64,000 nt of DNA from a marine gamma proteobacterium HTCC2080 (GCA_000169115.1 AAVV01000007.1:124001-188000), one strand, 5' to 3'; counted from the first letter of the stretch, positions 43,187 through 52,684 are shown. Made by a program: numbers and translations. The notes: generated by a model not told the origin, from the sequence alone.

Positions 43187-44236
43187 GTGATAAACAACGC
43201 AGTACGTCTCACGCAATACAGTCATGGCGCTGGGTGCGGTTGTAAAATAGCACCTGATGTTCTTGGTGAAATCCTTGCAGGCAGCCAGATCGATCCAGAT
43301 CAGTACCCTGATCTGTTGGTGGGCAACCACAGCCGTGATGATGCCGCCGCCGTCGATCTTGGAGATGGTCGGGCCATACTCACAACTACCGATTTTTTTA
43401 TGCCTATCGTTGACGATCCCTTCGACTTTGGCCGAGTTGCCGCAACAAATGCTATCAGTGACATCTATGCGATGGGGGGCCGGCCTTTGGCCGCCATCGC
43501 CATTCTTGGCTGGCCAATCGACAAATTGGCGCCCGGCATAGCCGCACGCGTCGTTGCGGGTGGGCGCAGCGTGTGCTCGAACTTGGGGTTTCCGCTGGCA
43601 GGGGGCCATAGCATCGATTGCCCAGAGCCCATTTTCGGACTGGCAGTGACCGGCGAAGTCACAATTAAACATCTCAAACGAAACAGCACAGGGTGCGCCG
43701 GAGACCAGCTGTACCTGACCAAGCCACTGGGCATCGGTGTTCTTACAACCGCAGAAAAACAGGGCAAACTTCAGGATAAGCATCAAGGCATAGCGACGCA
43801 GTTAATGTGTCAGCCCAACCAGATCGGGCAGCAACTTTCGGCAATACCCGGCGTCAATGCGATGACTGATGTCACGGGGTTCGGCTTGCTAGGGCACCTG
43901 CTAGAGTTTTGCGAGGGCGGACATCTCAGCGCAAGAATTGACAGGCCAACCGTACCACTGATGGAGGGGTTGGTAGACTATATCGCTCAAGGGTGCACCC
44001 CAGGGGGTACAGCTCGAAACTTTCACGCCTGTCGTAACAGCGCACGTGCGTTTTCCGCACATGATCAATCGATTTTTTGTGACCCCCAAACGAGTGGGGG
44101 CCTTCTGATAGCGGTTGCTCCCTATGCGACTGCCGAAGTCGAGAAACAGCTGGCTGCTGCTGGGCTACCGCACCAAAGCATTGGCGAATTAGAGCCTATG
44201 GTGGGAAATGAAAGTCAAATTAGGCTAACGGGCTAA
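43187..44236 (+). CDS. selD: Selenide, water dikinase (selenophosphate synthetase)
   Basis: A 349-residue enzyme making selenophosphate from selenide and ATP. The N-terminal catalytic motif is [13 protein letters not shown], with Cys17 and Lys20 (a Cys form, not selenocysteine). ATP-binding glycine motifs and Asp residues follow in [21 protein letters not shown] and [14 protein letters not shown]. It starts at GTG 43187. It is immediately followed by selU (7-nt gap), the classical pair for 2-selenouridine in tRNA. It also supplies selenophosphate for Sec-tRNA, relevant to the UGA-containing gene at 60.5-61.1 kb. Confidence 0.96.
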   Translation: MINNAVRLTQYSHGAGCGCKIAPDVLGEILAGSQIDPDQYPDLLVGNHSRDDAAAVDLGDGRAILTTTDFFMPIVDDPFDFGRVAATNAISDIYAMGGRPLAAIAILGWPIDKLAPGIAARVVAGGRSVCSNLGFPLAGGHSIDCPEPIFGLAVTGEVTIKHLKRNSTGCAGDQLYLTKPLGIGVLTTAEKQGKLQDKHQGIATQLMCQPNQIGQQLSAIPGVNAMTDVTGFGLLGHLLEFCEGGHLSARIDRPTVPLMEGLVDYIAQGCTPGGTARNFHACRNSARAFSAHDQSIFCDPQTSGGLLIAVAPYATAEVEKQLAAAGLPHQSIGELEPMVGNESQIRLTG

Positions 44237-44243
44237 TAGCGCT

Positions 44244-45368
44244 GTGACAGATATTAACGATTTCCCCGCACTTTTTCGAAATCAGATCCCGCTAATCGAC
44301 ACTAGAGCGCCTGTGGAATTTAACCGCGGCAGCATGCCATCAGCAATTAATTTACCACTCATGAACGACGCCGAACGTGAGTCTGTTGGCCGCTGCTACA
44401 AGGATGATGGACCTGAGGCGGCTATCGCTTTGGGTCATCAGTTAGTAAGGGGCACTGTGCGTGATGACCGTATCGCGGCCTGGGCTGAGTTCACCCAAGC
44501 GCACCCTCAGGGCGCACTTTTTTGTTTTCGCGGAGGAATGCGCTCCAAATTATCGCAGCAATGGTTAAAGGATGCTGGCATCGATTACCCCCGCATTAGC
44601 GGGGGCTACAAAGCATTGAGGCGATGGCTAATTGACTCCAGCGATAAAATTTACAGCCAACAAGGGTTCATTGTCGTAGCTGGAAAAACCGGATGCGCCA
44701 AAACTCGGCTGATCAATCATGGCGCCTCAGGGGGAAGGCTGCCTGGGGGCATTGATCTCGAGGGACTTGCCAATCACCGAGGCTCGTCATTTGGACGCCG
44801 TGATGGCGGCCAACCCACACAAATAAACTTTGAGATCGCTGTTGATATTGCCCTTTTCAATGCGAGCGAAGAACCCGTATCCCATATTATTGCTGAGGAT
44901 GAAAGCCGGCTCATTGGCCGCTGCGCTCTGGCCCAAAACCTCCAGAGCTGTCTAAAAAGTGCGCCAATGGTAGTAGTTGAAGCTAGCCTGGAGGACCGGG
45001 TTGACCACTCCTTCGAAAACTATATTTTGGCCAACCTAGCTGACCTACAAGTTCGACTAGGGGATACGTCAGAGGCTTTCGATCATTTTACCGGCGATCT
45101 TTACGCTGCCCTTGATCGGATTAAAAAGCGCTTGGGGGGTGAGCGGCATTGTGCGCTTACGCGACAGCTTGACGATGCGATTGCCAGCCATCTCAGAGGG
45201 GACACCAGTGTTCATCGAGGCTGGATTGCTTCACTGCTTCGCGACTACTACGACCCCATGTACAACTACCAACTCGAAAACCGTAAAGAACGCATTGTCT
45301 TTCGCGGCAACGAAACCGAGGTCGCAGGGTTCTTATTGACGCAACAACATGACCCTATACTCGCGTAA
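44244..45368 (+). CDS. selU: tRNA 2-selenouridine synthase
   Basis: A 374-residue two-domain enzyme that replaces the sulfur of 2-thiouridine at the wobble position with selenium through a geranylated intermediate. The N-terminal rhodanese domain has active-site Cys94 (ALFCFRGGMRS). The P-loop domain starts GFIVVAGKTGCAKT (GKTGCAKT, 147-154) and continues with LEGLANHRGSSFG. GTG 44244 lies 7 nt after selD. Its 3' end overlaps the convergent RlmD-like gene by 14 nt. Confidence 0.95.
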   Translation: MTDINDFPALFRNQIPLIDTRAPVEFNRGSMPSAINLPLMNDAERESVGRCYKDDGPEAAIALGHQLVRGTVRDDRIAAWAEFTQAHPQGALFCFRGGMRSKLSQQWLKDAGIDYPRISGGYKALRRWLIDSSDKIYSQQGFIVVAGKTGCAKTRLINHGASGGRLPGGIDLEGLANHRGSSFGRRDGGQPTQINFEIAVDIALFNASEEPVSHIIAEDESRLIGRCALAQNLQSCLKSAPMVVVEASLEDRVDHSFENYILANLADLQVRLGDTSEAFDHFTGDLYAALDRIKKRLGGERHCALTRQLDDAIASHLRGDTSVHRGWIASLLRDYYDPMYNYQLENRKERIVFRGNETEVAGFLLTQQHDPILA

Positions 45369-46530
45369 GCACACTTAGAACCTCTAAATGGGGCGTTTGA
45401 GGGAACAAATCGAGTGGTGTGACCTGCGCCAATCTGAAGCCCTGCGCCAAAAAATCTTTACAGTCTCGGGCCCAGGTCGCGAGATCACACGCCACGTAAA
45501 TCACCGTCTCTAACTCGGCAAGCTCTTTGAGAAATGGCGTACGCACCTTGAGGCCCTCTCGCGGCGGGTCTAACACCAGTACCCGAATGCCCTGCTTTTC
45601 GTTCACCCAGGCCTCAACCGCCGGCACCGAAAACAAATTTAACGCATGAGCCTGCACCCGCTCAGGCGCCACATCAGAGAGCTGCTGCAGGGCCTGCTGA
45701 TCACCCTCCACCGCCACCACCGTCTTAAAATGTGACGCCAGTACTTCGGTGAAATTTCCTGAGCCGGCAAACAACTCCAAAACTGGTGCATCTGGCGGCA
45801 TCGAAGCAATGGCCTGCGCCAGCCACTCGCGCATGACGGCATTTTGTTGGGTATTGCCCTGACGAAACGGTAGGCGTTTATTCAGCGACGGCCCTTCAAG
45901 GTTGTCATCAAGGTCAATCGTCTGCCAGTCTTGTTTACGCCCTCGCCAGTTAGGGTTGGGTAAGGCTTTCCTCAAGCTTGCCAGAGACTCGCCATTGCGA
46001 GCACTGAGAATCGGACAGGCAGTGACATCTACTAACGTTCGAGTTCCTGCCGCCACATAGCCCAGCTTTGATCCGTCGGTTTTAAGCTGCGCTCGATTGC
46101 GATAACCCAGCTCCTTAGGGGCAGCCAACAACCCATCGAGCTGTGTTGTACCGTCATCTAGGTCTTCAAGCGTTGATTTTAGGCGCCGCAATTTGGCCGC
46201 ACTCTGAACCTGATAAGGCATAAACATCCAGGGACAACCACCGCAGTGATCTGCACTGTATCCGTGATGCTCGCACGGTGCTTCTCGACGCTGTAAGTCA
46301 GCTTTCGTTAGCGTAATGACCTGTCCCAGTCCGACCTTACCCTGTCGACCTACAACCCGAATTTCCGCGACCTCATCGATCCAAACTCCCGGCACAAAAA
46401 ATGTTCTGCCATCGGGATGGCTCACAACGCCCCTACCATCGCTGGTTAAATCGCGCACCTTTCCCTCAAAAGCACTCTCATGCTTAAAGCTCGCGTTGCC
46501 TTGTTTTGCTGCTCGCCGGTGTCTTGGCAT
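45355..46530 (-). CDS. RlmD/TrmA-class RNA m5U methyltransferase
   Basis: A 391-residue SAM-dependent RNA (uracil-C5)-methyltransferase. An N-terminal TRAM-like domain (GKVRDLTSDGRGVVSHPDGRTFFVPG) is followed by a [4Fe-4S]-type cysteine set (CEHHGYSADHCGGCPW). The Rossmann domain has LELFAGSGNFTEVLA, VLVLDPPREGL and VIYVACDLATWARD. The last motif normally reads SCNPxTLARD. The catalytic Cys is kept here, but Asn-Pro is replaced by Asp-Leu. It most likely methylates 23S rRNA (U1939 or U747 type). Exact site assignment is not possible by eye. Confidence 0.88.
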   Translation of the reverse strand: MPRHRRAAKQGNASFKHESAFEGKVRDLTSDGRGVVSHPDGRTFFVPGVWIDEVAEIRVVGRQGKVGLGQVITLTKADLQRREAPCEHHGYSADHCGGCPWMFMPYQVQSAAKLRRLKSTLEDLDDGTTQLDGLLAAPKELGYRNRAQLKTDGSKLGYVAAGTRTLVDVTACPILSARNGESLASLRKALPNPNWRGRKQDWQTIDLDDNLEGPSLNKRLPFRQGNTQQNAVMREWLAQAIASMPPDAPVLELFAGSGNFTEVLASHFKTVVAVEGDQQALQQLSDVAPERVQAHALNLFSVPAVEAWVNEKQGIRVLVLDPPREGLKVRTPFLKELAELETVIYVACDLATWARDCKDFLAQGFRLAQVTPLDLFPQTPHLEVLSVLTRV

Positions 46531-46890
46531 AATTTCGCCGTGTGCCTCGGTTAATTCAGTAAGGTACGTTAAATCGGTCTGACATTCTCCTCTGCCCTAG
46601 CAGAGTTATCGGAAAATACACCAACCAGTAACAGCCACATTGCCTCAATTACTCACTAACAGTCTGCAAGCGTCGAACACGCCTAGCGGTGCTGCACTTC
46701 CGTCACCAATGCCTTTTGCAATGCCTACAGCGAACACACTATTCCCATGGGAACAAAGAATGCCCACACAGCAATCGATTACGAATAAGCTGCCATGTCG
46801 TTTTGTCGCCCCGGAGAACCCTAATGAAGCGCCATTTTCCATAAAACCAGCATTTGGTTTCCCGCTTTTTTCCTATATGCGTATCTGAGT
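46531..46890. other. Intergenic region without a supported gene
   Basis: About 360 bp lie between the RlmD-like gene and the tRNA promoter. Overlapping short open frames exist on both strands (for example a minus-strand frame of about 89 codons ending near 46645), but none has a ribosome binding site or recognisable protein pattern. A TTCCCATGGGAA palindrome lies near 46742-46753. Nothing else was seen. Confidence 0.45.
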
Positions 46891-46920
46891 TTGGCACCCA
46901 GGAGGCTTAGGGCTTATTAT
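46891..46920 (+). promoter_or_regulatory. Promoter of the tRNA-Arg gene
   Basis: TTGGCA (-35, 46891-46896) and TATTAT (-10, 46915-46920) are separated by 18 bp, each matching the sigma-70 consensus at five of six positions. A GC-rich discriminator leads into the tRNA start at 46929, as is common for stringently controlled stable-RNA promoters. Confidence 0.65.
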
Positions 46921-46928
46921 AAGGCCCT

Positions 46929-47005
46929 CCGCCCGTGGCACAGCTGGATAGCGCGGCCCCCTCCTAAGGGGCAGGTCAGAGGTTCGAATCCTCTCGGGCG
47001 GGCCA
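46929..47005 (+). tRNA. tRNA-Arg (anticodon CCT)
   Basis: A 77-nt tRNA with encoded CCA. The acceptor stem CCGCCCG/CGGGCGG, anticodon stem GCCCC/GGGGC with loop CTCCTAA (anticodon CCT at 46963-46965), variable AGGTC, and T-arm AGAGG-TTCGAAT-CCTCT are all perfect. The D-stem GCAC/GCGC has one A-C mismatch. The first pair is C1-G72 rather than the usual G1-C72. It reads AGG arginine codons. Confidence 0.96.
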
Positions 47006-47012
47006 ATTTTTA

Positions 47013-47047
47013 AGCTACTGGTCAACACCATACCCTCAGCAGTAGCT
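47013..47047 (+). terminator. Possible terminator after the tRNA
   Basis: AGCTACTG and CAGTAGCT arms (8 bp, perfect) enclose 19 nt and are followed by AAGCCTTTT. It lies 8 nt after the tRNA CCA end. The large loop makes it a weak intrinsic terminator. Confidence 0.5.
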
Positions 47048-47289
47048 AAGCCTTTTCACCGCTGAAAATAATATTGCCAACCCCAGATCATGACCTCTCA
47101 AAACACCCTTCGACTCTGGCTGTGTCAATTGGTTCAGACCCCGACATTGACTTTCAATCGAGCTTAGCCCGTTTTGAGTTGACCAAACCCTGACCCGATA
47201 TAAGTCACAGTTTTACCATCCATCGCCAGACCAGAGAAATTTTCTTCACAGACTTGTACTGTACCCACTTAACTTCAGAGACCACATAG

Positions 47290-48267
47290 ATGCTGCCCAC
47301 ACAAACATTGCCTGATTGGTCTCGTGCTCACGGCGCGCCACTGTTCAGGGCACTGCTGCGCCATCGACCTGAAGACTTTCAAGTTACTGAGGAACTGGGC
47401 TGGGAGGTCAGCAACGACGGGGAGCATGACTACCTTTTCATCGAAAAAATCGGAGCTAACACTCAATGGGTCGCTAAGCAGTTGGCGCAATACGCTGAAG
47501 TTCCGGTAAGAGATATTGGTTTTGCGGGACTGAAAGATCGACACGCCATCACTCGACAATGGTTCAGTGTGCCACGGTGGAATTCTCCTGACTGGAGTCA
47601 GCTCAACTTGGAGGGTATACAGATTCGCTGCCTTGAGCGGCACCGAAGGAAGCTGCGTCGTGGTGCACACCAAGGAAATGCATTTGCGATTGTCCTGCGA
47701 TGCGAAACTGATGTAGACGTTAGCCGCATAACAGAGCGTATTAATCAGCTAAAGACAGTTGGTGTACCCAACTACTTTGGCGAACAGCGCTTTGGTCGCA
47801 ATGGAGGCAATCTAGGACTGGCTGAACAGTGGGCTGGGGGCAAGCGCTTACCTCGAGAGAAGCGTGGCCTCGCGATTTCCACGATTCGCTCCTTTACTTT
47901 TAATACGGTTCTTTCCGAGCGCGTTGCGCAGTCGACATGGAACCAGTTGCAATCTGGTGATAAAGCCAACCTTGAAGGATCTGGAAGTTTTTTTGATGTC
48001 CTCGACATCGATGCCAATTTGGCTGATCGATGCAAAGCCATGGACATACATCCGTCTTGCGTTCTGGTGGGTGACGGGTCAAGTTTTCAACCTGAACACT
48101 GGCAGACAGCGTTAACCAAGGCGCGCGTAAACGAGGGGCAGCGCAGTCTAAGAATTAAAGTGACTAACCTCACCATTGAAGTTCTGACGAGTCATGTTGT
48201 GCTCAACTTTTCCCTTGGTCGCGGCGCATACGCTACTGCCGTCCTTCGTGAACTGTGCACATGGTAA
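47290..48267 (+). CDS. truD: tRNA pseudouridine(13) synthase TruD
   Basis: A 325-residue TruD-family pseudouridine synthase, modifying U13 of tRNA-Glu. The N-terminal FQVTEELGWEVSNDGEHDYLFIEKIGANT and the catalytic motif GLKDRHAITRQW (Asp83) are diagnostic, followed by the insertion domain and VPNYFGEQRFGRNGGNL. The C-terminal part is complete. A weak ribosome binding site precedes ATG 47290. No neighbouring isoprenoid or surE genes, which accompany truD in enteric bacteria, are present. Confidence 0.95.
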   Translation: MLPTQTLPDWSRAHGAPLFRALLRHRPEDFQVTEELGWEVSNDGEHDYLFIEKIGANTQWVAKQLAQYAEVPVRDIGFAGLKDRHAITRQWFSVPRWNSPDWSQLNLEGIQIRCLERHRRKLRRGAHQGNAFAIVLRCETDVDVSRITERINQLKTVGVPNYFGEQRFGRNGGNLGLAEQWAGGKRLPREKRGLAISTIRSFTFNTVLSERVAQSTWNQLQSGDKANLEGSGSFFDVLDIDANLADRCKAMDIHPSCVLVGDGSSFQPEHWQTALTKARVNEGQRSLRIKVTNLTIEVLTSHVVLNFSLGRGAYATAVLRELCTW

Positions 48268-48412
48268 TTTGGGGGACTGTCGCCCCCGCCTAGGTATTGT
48301 TTGACGAACTTCAATCAACTAAACCGTATGTTGGCTAAAGCAGCCGCTCTATTTTGATTATCATCGGTGCTGACCAACTACTTTTTCACTCATTTAATCC
48401 GAGGATAAAACT

Positions 48413-49426
48413 GTGCAAGCACTACAACTGAGCAATTTTGGGGCTAGCAACTTATCACTGGTCGATATCGCGCTACCCGAACCCCGAGATCATGAAGTTG
48501 TGGTGAGGTTAAAGGCGGCTTCTTTAAATCCTCGCGACAGCCAAATTATTGCAGGGCAATTTACAACTGCGGTCGACTTTCCATTGACTCCTTTGTCCGA
48601 TGGCGCCGGCACCGTCATTGCCGTAGGCGCGGCAGTAACTCGGTTTGATGTGGGCGATAACGTCACCACTTTATTTTTTCCCAACTGGTATTCAGGTGAG
48701 GCAACTGCAGGGGAGAGAGCAGTATCGACGGGGCTAGAAGTGTCTGGCTCAGCGAGAGAAGCCGGCATTTTTCATGAAGACTCCCTAGCACTCTCTGCTC
48801 CACACTTATCCGCCGCCGAGGCAGCGTGTTATCCCTGCGCAGGTCTGACAGCTTGGTCAGCCCTCTTCGATAAGTCATCTGTTACTGAAGGTAGCTGGGT
48901 TCTCATTCAAGGGACGGGTGGCGTCGCGACCATGGGCATTCAACTTGCCAAAGCCGCGGGGGCACATGTCATTGTCATTTCATCCAGCGATGACAAGCTA
49001 AAAAAAGCTGAGGCCCTTGGCGCTGATCATTTAATAAACTACGTGACCACCCCTGAGTGGGGGGCACGGGCGTTTGAGTTGTCGGGGCACGGCGTTGATG
49101 CCGTTTTGGAAATTGGCGGGAACGCAACCCTTGAAAATTCGCTCAACGCCATCCGTCATGGTGGCCACATTAATATTATTGGGTACATGGCCGGCATCGA
49201 TATGGGCATCACCGTATTCCCCTTGATCATTAAAAATGCCAACCTCCACGGTATCGGAACGGGCAACCGTGACAGCTATGAATGCCTCATGAATTTTGTG
49301 GCAGATCACCGTATCCGTCCTCCCATTCATCAACGTTTTCCGCTACGCGAGCTGCAGCAGGGGCTAAACGCGCTAGATACCGAGAGCCCCTTTGGCAAAG
49401 TTGTTATCGACATCCCTGTATCCTGA
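48413..49426 (+). CDS. Alcohol dehydrogenase-like MDR oxidoreductase
   Basis: A 337-residue medium-chain dehydrogenase/reductase starting at GTG 48413. Landmarks are LKAASLNPRDSQIIAGQF, PLSDGAGTVIAVG, LIQGTGGVATMGIQLAKAAGAHVIVISSSDDKL and GADHLINYVTTPEW. The zinc ligand set is not obvious, so it is of the zinc-independent NAD(P)-dependent (YogA-like) type. It stands alone ahead of the AraC cluster and may be regulated by it (inference). Confidence 0.86.
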   Translation: MQALQLSNFGASNLSLVDIALPEPRDHEVVVRLKAASLNPRDSQIIAGQFTTAVDFPLTPLSDGAGTVIAVGAAVTRFDVGDNVTTLFFPNWYSGEATAGERAVSTGLEVSGSAREAGIFHEDSLALSAPHLSAAEAACYPCAGLTAWSALFDKSSVTEGSWVLIQGTGGVATMGIQLAKAAGAHVIVISSSDDKLKKAEALGADHLINYVTTPEWGARAFELSGHGVDAVLEIGGNATLENSLNAIRHGGHINIIGYMAGIDMGITVFPLIIKNANLHGIGTGNRDSYECLMNFVADHRIRPPIHQRFPLRELQQGLNALDTESPFGKVVIDIPVS

Positions 49427-49626
49427 CGCCAGAAGAGCTTTTAAGGACTTATTGGATCGCGGGCTTGCTAAAAGTCCAGTTCGCTCGCAATGCAGGCAAT
49501 GGACCCGTGATCTTATAAGAGGAAGACTCACAATCTAAATCAAGTGCAAGGTAGGCCATCGCCGCTGCAAGCTCTTAACCGACCCTTGCGCTTATTTTTA
49601 TAAGCACACCAGCACTAATAAATATG

Positions 49627-49673
49627 GGTAGTTTTCTCCGACTACCATTGCGATAGTCTATGTCTGGACTATC
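49627..49673. promoter_or_regulatory. Two similar inverted repeats upstream of an AraC gene
   Basis: GGTAGT-N8-ACTACC (49627-49646) and GATAGTC-N8-GACTATC (49652-49673) follow one another with the same 8-nt spacing and similar arms. They lie 100-145 bp upstream of the AraC gene at 49773, within a 346-bp gap (49427-49772) that has no gene. They are plausible operators for that regulator or a paralogue. Confidence 0.5.
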
Positions 49674-49772
49674 ACAGTGACGCCAATCACAGTTCCCACC
49701 AAAGGTATTGAGGAACAGACATGCAGCGTTAAAATGAAGCAACGTATCTATGCTGAAGTGGTGTAACGGCAG

Positions 49773-50783
49773 ATGAAAGACAATGGCAATCAAACCGTGT
49801 GGCGGCACATCCTGTTGAGTGTTCTCAGTACTTTTGAAGAAATGGGCGGAAATGCGGATGATCTCTTAGCCCAGTTTGATATAGAGCCTAATCAATTGAT
49901 GACCCCAAATTTCAGGGTCAAGTCCGAGGTTCTGGCAAGCATTCTGCTGCAGTGCAAAGCGGTCACTAGGCGAAGCAGCTTTGGTGTTTTAGCGGGGCAA
50001 CGCCCCCCACTAACCAACAGCCCCCTCGCAATTTCCTGGCTAGCCAGCGGCACCGCCTTAAAAGGGCTAGAACGGCTTTGTCGATACGCCTCTCTAATAG
50101 AGAGCGGCATCATCTTATCGATGGCACGACAGGCCAACACATGCACTTTACGTGTTCGTGACTGGGGGAGCACGTGGCAGCCAATAATGGAAGATATCCT
50201 CGTATCCCGGCTATGTTTCATGGCACAGAAAACGCTTCCTAAAAACACTCCACCCTTGTGTATCAAGCTGCGGCAGAAAAAGCCTGCAAGCCCCGATCCC
50301 TGGCACAATTTATTGGGCCCAGTTATTCACTGGGAAGCAGACGAAATTCAGATTACCTGGGATGACACGATCCTTTCTCAACCGCGCTTTACGGCTGATG
50401 AGGCGACCGCACAACTTAACGAAGCAATGGTCAAAAAACAGCTGCACAAACTCCCGCATCCTACTCTCGCGAAAAAAGTGGAATCTAAAATATTGATGCA
50501 AATAAATACTGTAGTGCCTGACGCAGAGCTAATTAGTCGTGACCTTGGGATGGCGTCACGAACGCTACAACGTCATCTAAAGGAGGAAGGCACAAGCTTC
50601 AAAGACATATTGAAAGAGGTGCGTAAAACGCAGGCGATAGATAGAGTACTTACCAAGTCAGAATCTATCGAATCTATCGCCAGCGACTTAGGCTATAGTG
50701 ATCAAAGGGCCTTTTCCAAAGCGTTTAAAAACTGGGTTGGGCATAGCCCCACTAGCTATAGAAGTCGATTCAAACGTTCCTGA
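49773..50783 (+). CDS. AraC-family regulator (paralogue 1)
   Basis: A 336-residue regulator with an N-terminal ligand-binding domain of the PF12625 (arabinose_bd/OruR-like) type, opening TVWRHILLSVLSTFEEMG. The C-terminal AraC double helix-turn-helix contains LGMASRTLQRHLKEEGTSFKDIL and IASDLGYSDQRAFSKAFKNWVGHSPTSYR. ATG 49773 was used, and the ribosome binding site is poor. It is closely similar to the regulator at 52893 and more distantly to those at 50948 and 54015. Ligand unknown. Confidence 0.92.
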   Translation: MKDNGNQTVWRHILLSVLSTFEEMGGNADDLLAQFDIEPNQLMTPNFRVKSEVLASILLQCKAVTRRSSFGVLAGQRPPLTNSPLAISWLASGTALKGLERLCRYASLIESGIILSMARQANTCTLRVRDWGSTWQPIMEDILVSRLCFMAQKTLPKNTPPLCIKLRQKKPASPDPWHNLLGPVIHWEADEIQITWDDTILSQPRFTADEATAQLNEAMVKKQLHKLPHPTLAKKVESKILMQINTVVPDAELISRDLGMASRTLQRHLKEEGTSFKDILKEVRKTQAIDRVLTKSESIESIASDLGYSDQRAFSKAFKNWVGHSPTSYRSRFKRS

Positions 50784-50947
50784 TAAACTCTCAGCAATGG
50801 TAAAATTCCGATAGAGACAGGGGCGACGTTAACACTCGCAGGCCTCTCAAAATCTTCCTGCATGTCAGCCTCGCTCTGATATCGGCGGTAACGTAACCCG
50901 GCGCTTCGGACAGCAACAATCATAAACCTCGGATCAAAGGCGTGTGT

Positions 50948-52000
50948 TCAGATTGTTTTCGCTACTTTGAAATAGTTCCCCGGTGAAACGCCAAACCACT
51001 TTTTAAATGCATTACAAAACGCACTCGGATCTGTGTAGCCGAGTTCATAGCCTATCTGTGCGATTGGCCTGTTACAACTCAGCTGATTTAACGCATGACG
51101 TTTGCGGACCGTAGCTAACAGCTCCTGAAAGCTTGCCCCCTCCGCCTTCAAGTGTCGTTGCAGCGTTCTAATTTCTACACCTAGGTGCGCGGCAACGGCT
51201 GTCTGCGTGACACTACCATCCAATATCGTCGCGGTAATCTGCCACTCCACACGTTGTGCCCAAGTCTGACTGGTTACCGCCGCAAGTTGCTGCATCGCTA
51301 AATGCTCATGGGCCAGCGCAAGCTCTTCATTGGAATCCAATTTAGGAGTGCACAGCACCGACGTTTCCCACCAAATTTTTGATTGCGGCGCTGCCCACTT
51401 AATTTCCTCACCAAAAAACTCATACCATGGGCTGGGGTCGTCTGGTTTACGCTGCGTAAATTCCATACGGGTGTGCTGGCAACCATCAGGCAATAGAGCT
51501 TCAATCGCAGTCAGTGTGGCCGACAACAACATATCTTCCTGAAATGAGTCCATTTTATGAGCGTTACTACCGAACGATGAGGATATTGTCAGTGCGTGTT
51601 CTTTGCCGCGCGACTCAAAACTCGCCAGAGCCCCATCGGTAATAAGTGGGAAAAGGTCCACATATCGTTGGATCCCTCGCGCGGGCGTTGGGCTTAACGC
51701 TACTGCCCATCGCAGAGCGCTATTACCAAGCGGTTCCACTTCGGCGCCAGCATACAAAGCAAAGTCTTCACGATCGAGCAATTGGGACCCTTCGGCGAGC
51801 AACTGCGACAATGAAACCGAGGGCAACCTAAATCCCGGCCTTAATAAATCATCAACGTTGATGTGGAGGCGAGATAACAGCGGTTGAGGATTTTTTCCTA
51901 GCTGCCGGAGAGCAGCGCACACCCGCACAGCTGCGTGGCGCCACACAGTAGGGGTTTCACGAACCACGACATCATCCACAGGGCTAGGCTTCAGTGACAA
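50948..52000 (-). CDS. AraC-family regulator (paralogue 2)
   Basis: A 350-residue member of the same AraC subgroup. The N-terminus is ETPTVWRHAAVRVCAALRQLG, and the DNA-binding domain has LGVEIRTLQRHLKAEGASFQELL and IGYELGYTDPSAFCNAFKKWFGVSPGNYFK. The 'Leu-Arg-Thr-Leu-Gln-Arg' recognition helix is the same as in the other three. Convergent with paralogue 1 (164-bp gap). Confidence 0.92.
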   Translation of the reverse strand: MSLKPSPVDDVVVRETPTVWRHAAVRVCAALRQLGKNPQPLLSRLHINVDDLLRPGFRLPSVSLSQLLAEGSQLLDREDFALYAGAEVEPLGNSALRWAVALSPTPARGIQRYVDLFPLITDGALASFESRGKEHALTISSSFGSNAHKMDSFQEDMLLSATLTAIEALLPDGCQHTRMEFTQRKPDDPSPWYEFFGEEIKWAAPQSKIWWETSVLCTPKLDSNEELALAHEHLAMQQLAAVTSQTWAQRVEWQITATILDGSVTQTAVAAHLGVEIRTLQRHLKAEGASFQELLATVRKRHALNQLSCNRPIAQIGYELGYTDPSAFCNAFKKWFGVSPGNYFKVAKTI

Positions 52001-52063
52001 CAGCGCACATTGATTGGTGCCGGGAGATCTCTATAGGGCAAAACAGGCTGGCTTGCTGCTGGC

Positions 52064-52444
52064 TCATGACTGGGTATTCAAAGCACTAAAAACGACCAGC
52101 AAGGCATTACACAAGTGCTGCCGCTGCGACACATTTAAACTCTCAGCACGGTCGTAAATAGAGGCCGACATTGACCCAACCGTGCTCATAAGTCCCTGTA
52201 ATATTTCAAAGGCGACCGCGCTGTGGCCTTGAAAATAAGCATCGAGAGTTTCCCTAGGCACCCCGTCAAACGCGAGATGACAATGCATGAACGCATCTTT
52301 GACAGCTCGCTCGGGGTCATCGGGTAACATCAGCGCCAATATTGCCAGATCGATTTTATCTCTCGCATTTTCCGGACTGAAAAATGCGGAGTAGCTGGCC
52401 TGGGCCCGCTGAGGTTTATTTAAAAATGTCGCCGCTTTATTCAT
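52064..52444 (-). CDS. Conserved-looking hypothetical protein (126 aa)
   Basis: Started at ATG 52444 (MNKAATFLNKPQRAQASYSA); an in-frame ATG at 52462 is possible. The predicted product is largely helical, with a Leu/Ala-rich centre (KIDLAILALMLPDDPERAVKDAFMHCHLAFDGVPRETLDAYF). It has no signal peptide or recognised domain. It is encoded on the same strand and 63 nt upstream of the AraC paralogue 2 gene, so it may be co-transcribed with it. No function can be proposed. Confidence 0.55.
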   Translation of the reverse strand: MNKAATFLNKPQRAQASYSAFFSPENARDKIDLAILALMLPDDPERAVKDAFMHCHLAFDGVPRETLDAYFQGHSAVAFEILQGLMSTVGSMSASIYDRAESLNVSQRQHLCNALLVVFSALNTQS

Positions 52445-52684
52445 TTTTGTACCGTCACACAATCAAGACAAATGTCGTGAGGCTTTAGGCGCCAAGTTGT
52501 TGTCAAAACACGACAGCTTTGCTTTTTTTCAGCTTCAAATCTACGAGCAGCTCGTTTTTGTGATTTACCTCACGTAGCAGAAGCGCCCTTTGAACTCAGC
52601 CTGCTAGGCACTTAAGAGCGCAATCATTTGCGCCTCATTACACAGTAGTAAGCTAAAAAACTGCCTCCTAAAATTGCTATTGGG

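Noticed and set aside
46645-46842. Minus-strand short frame with protein-like composition next to the tRNA
   Set aside because: No ribosome binding site, no recognisable family, and an overlapping plus-strand frame of equal length. Both are most likely chance frames.
47150-47230. Degenerate mobile-element end (AATTGGTTCAGACCCCGAC) downstream of the tRNA
   Set aside because: No inverted partner, no duplicated tRNA 3' end and no integrase nearby, so there is no evidence of an integration site.
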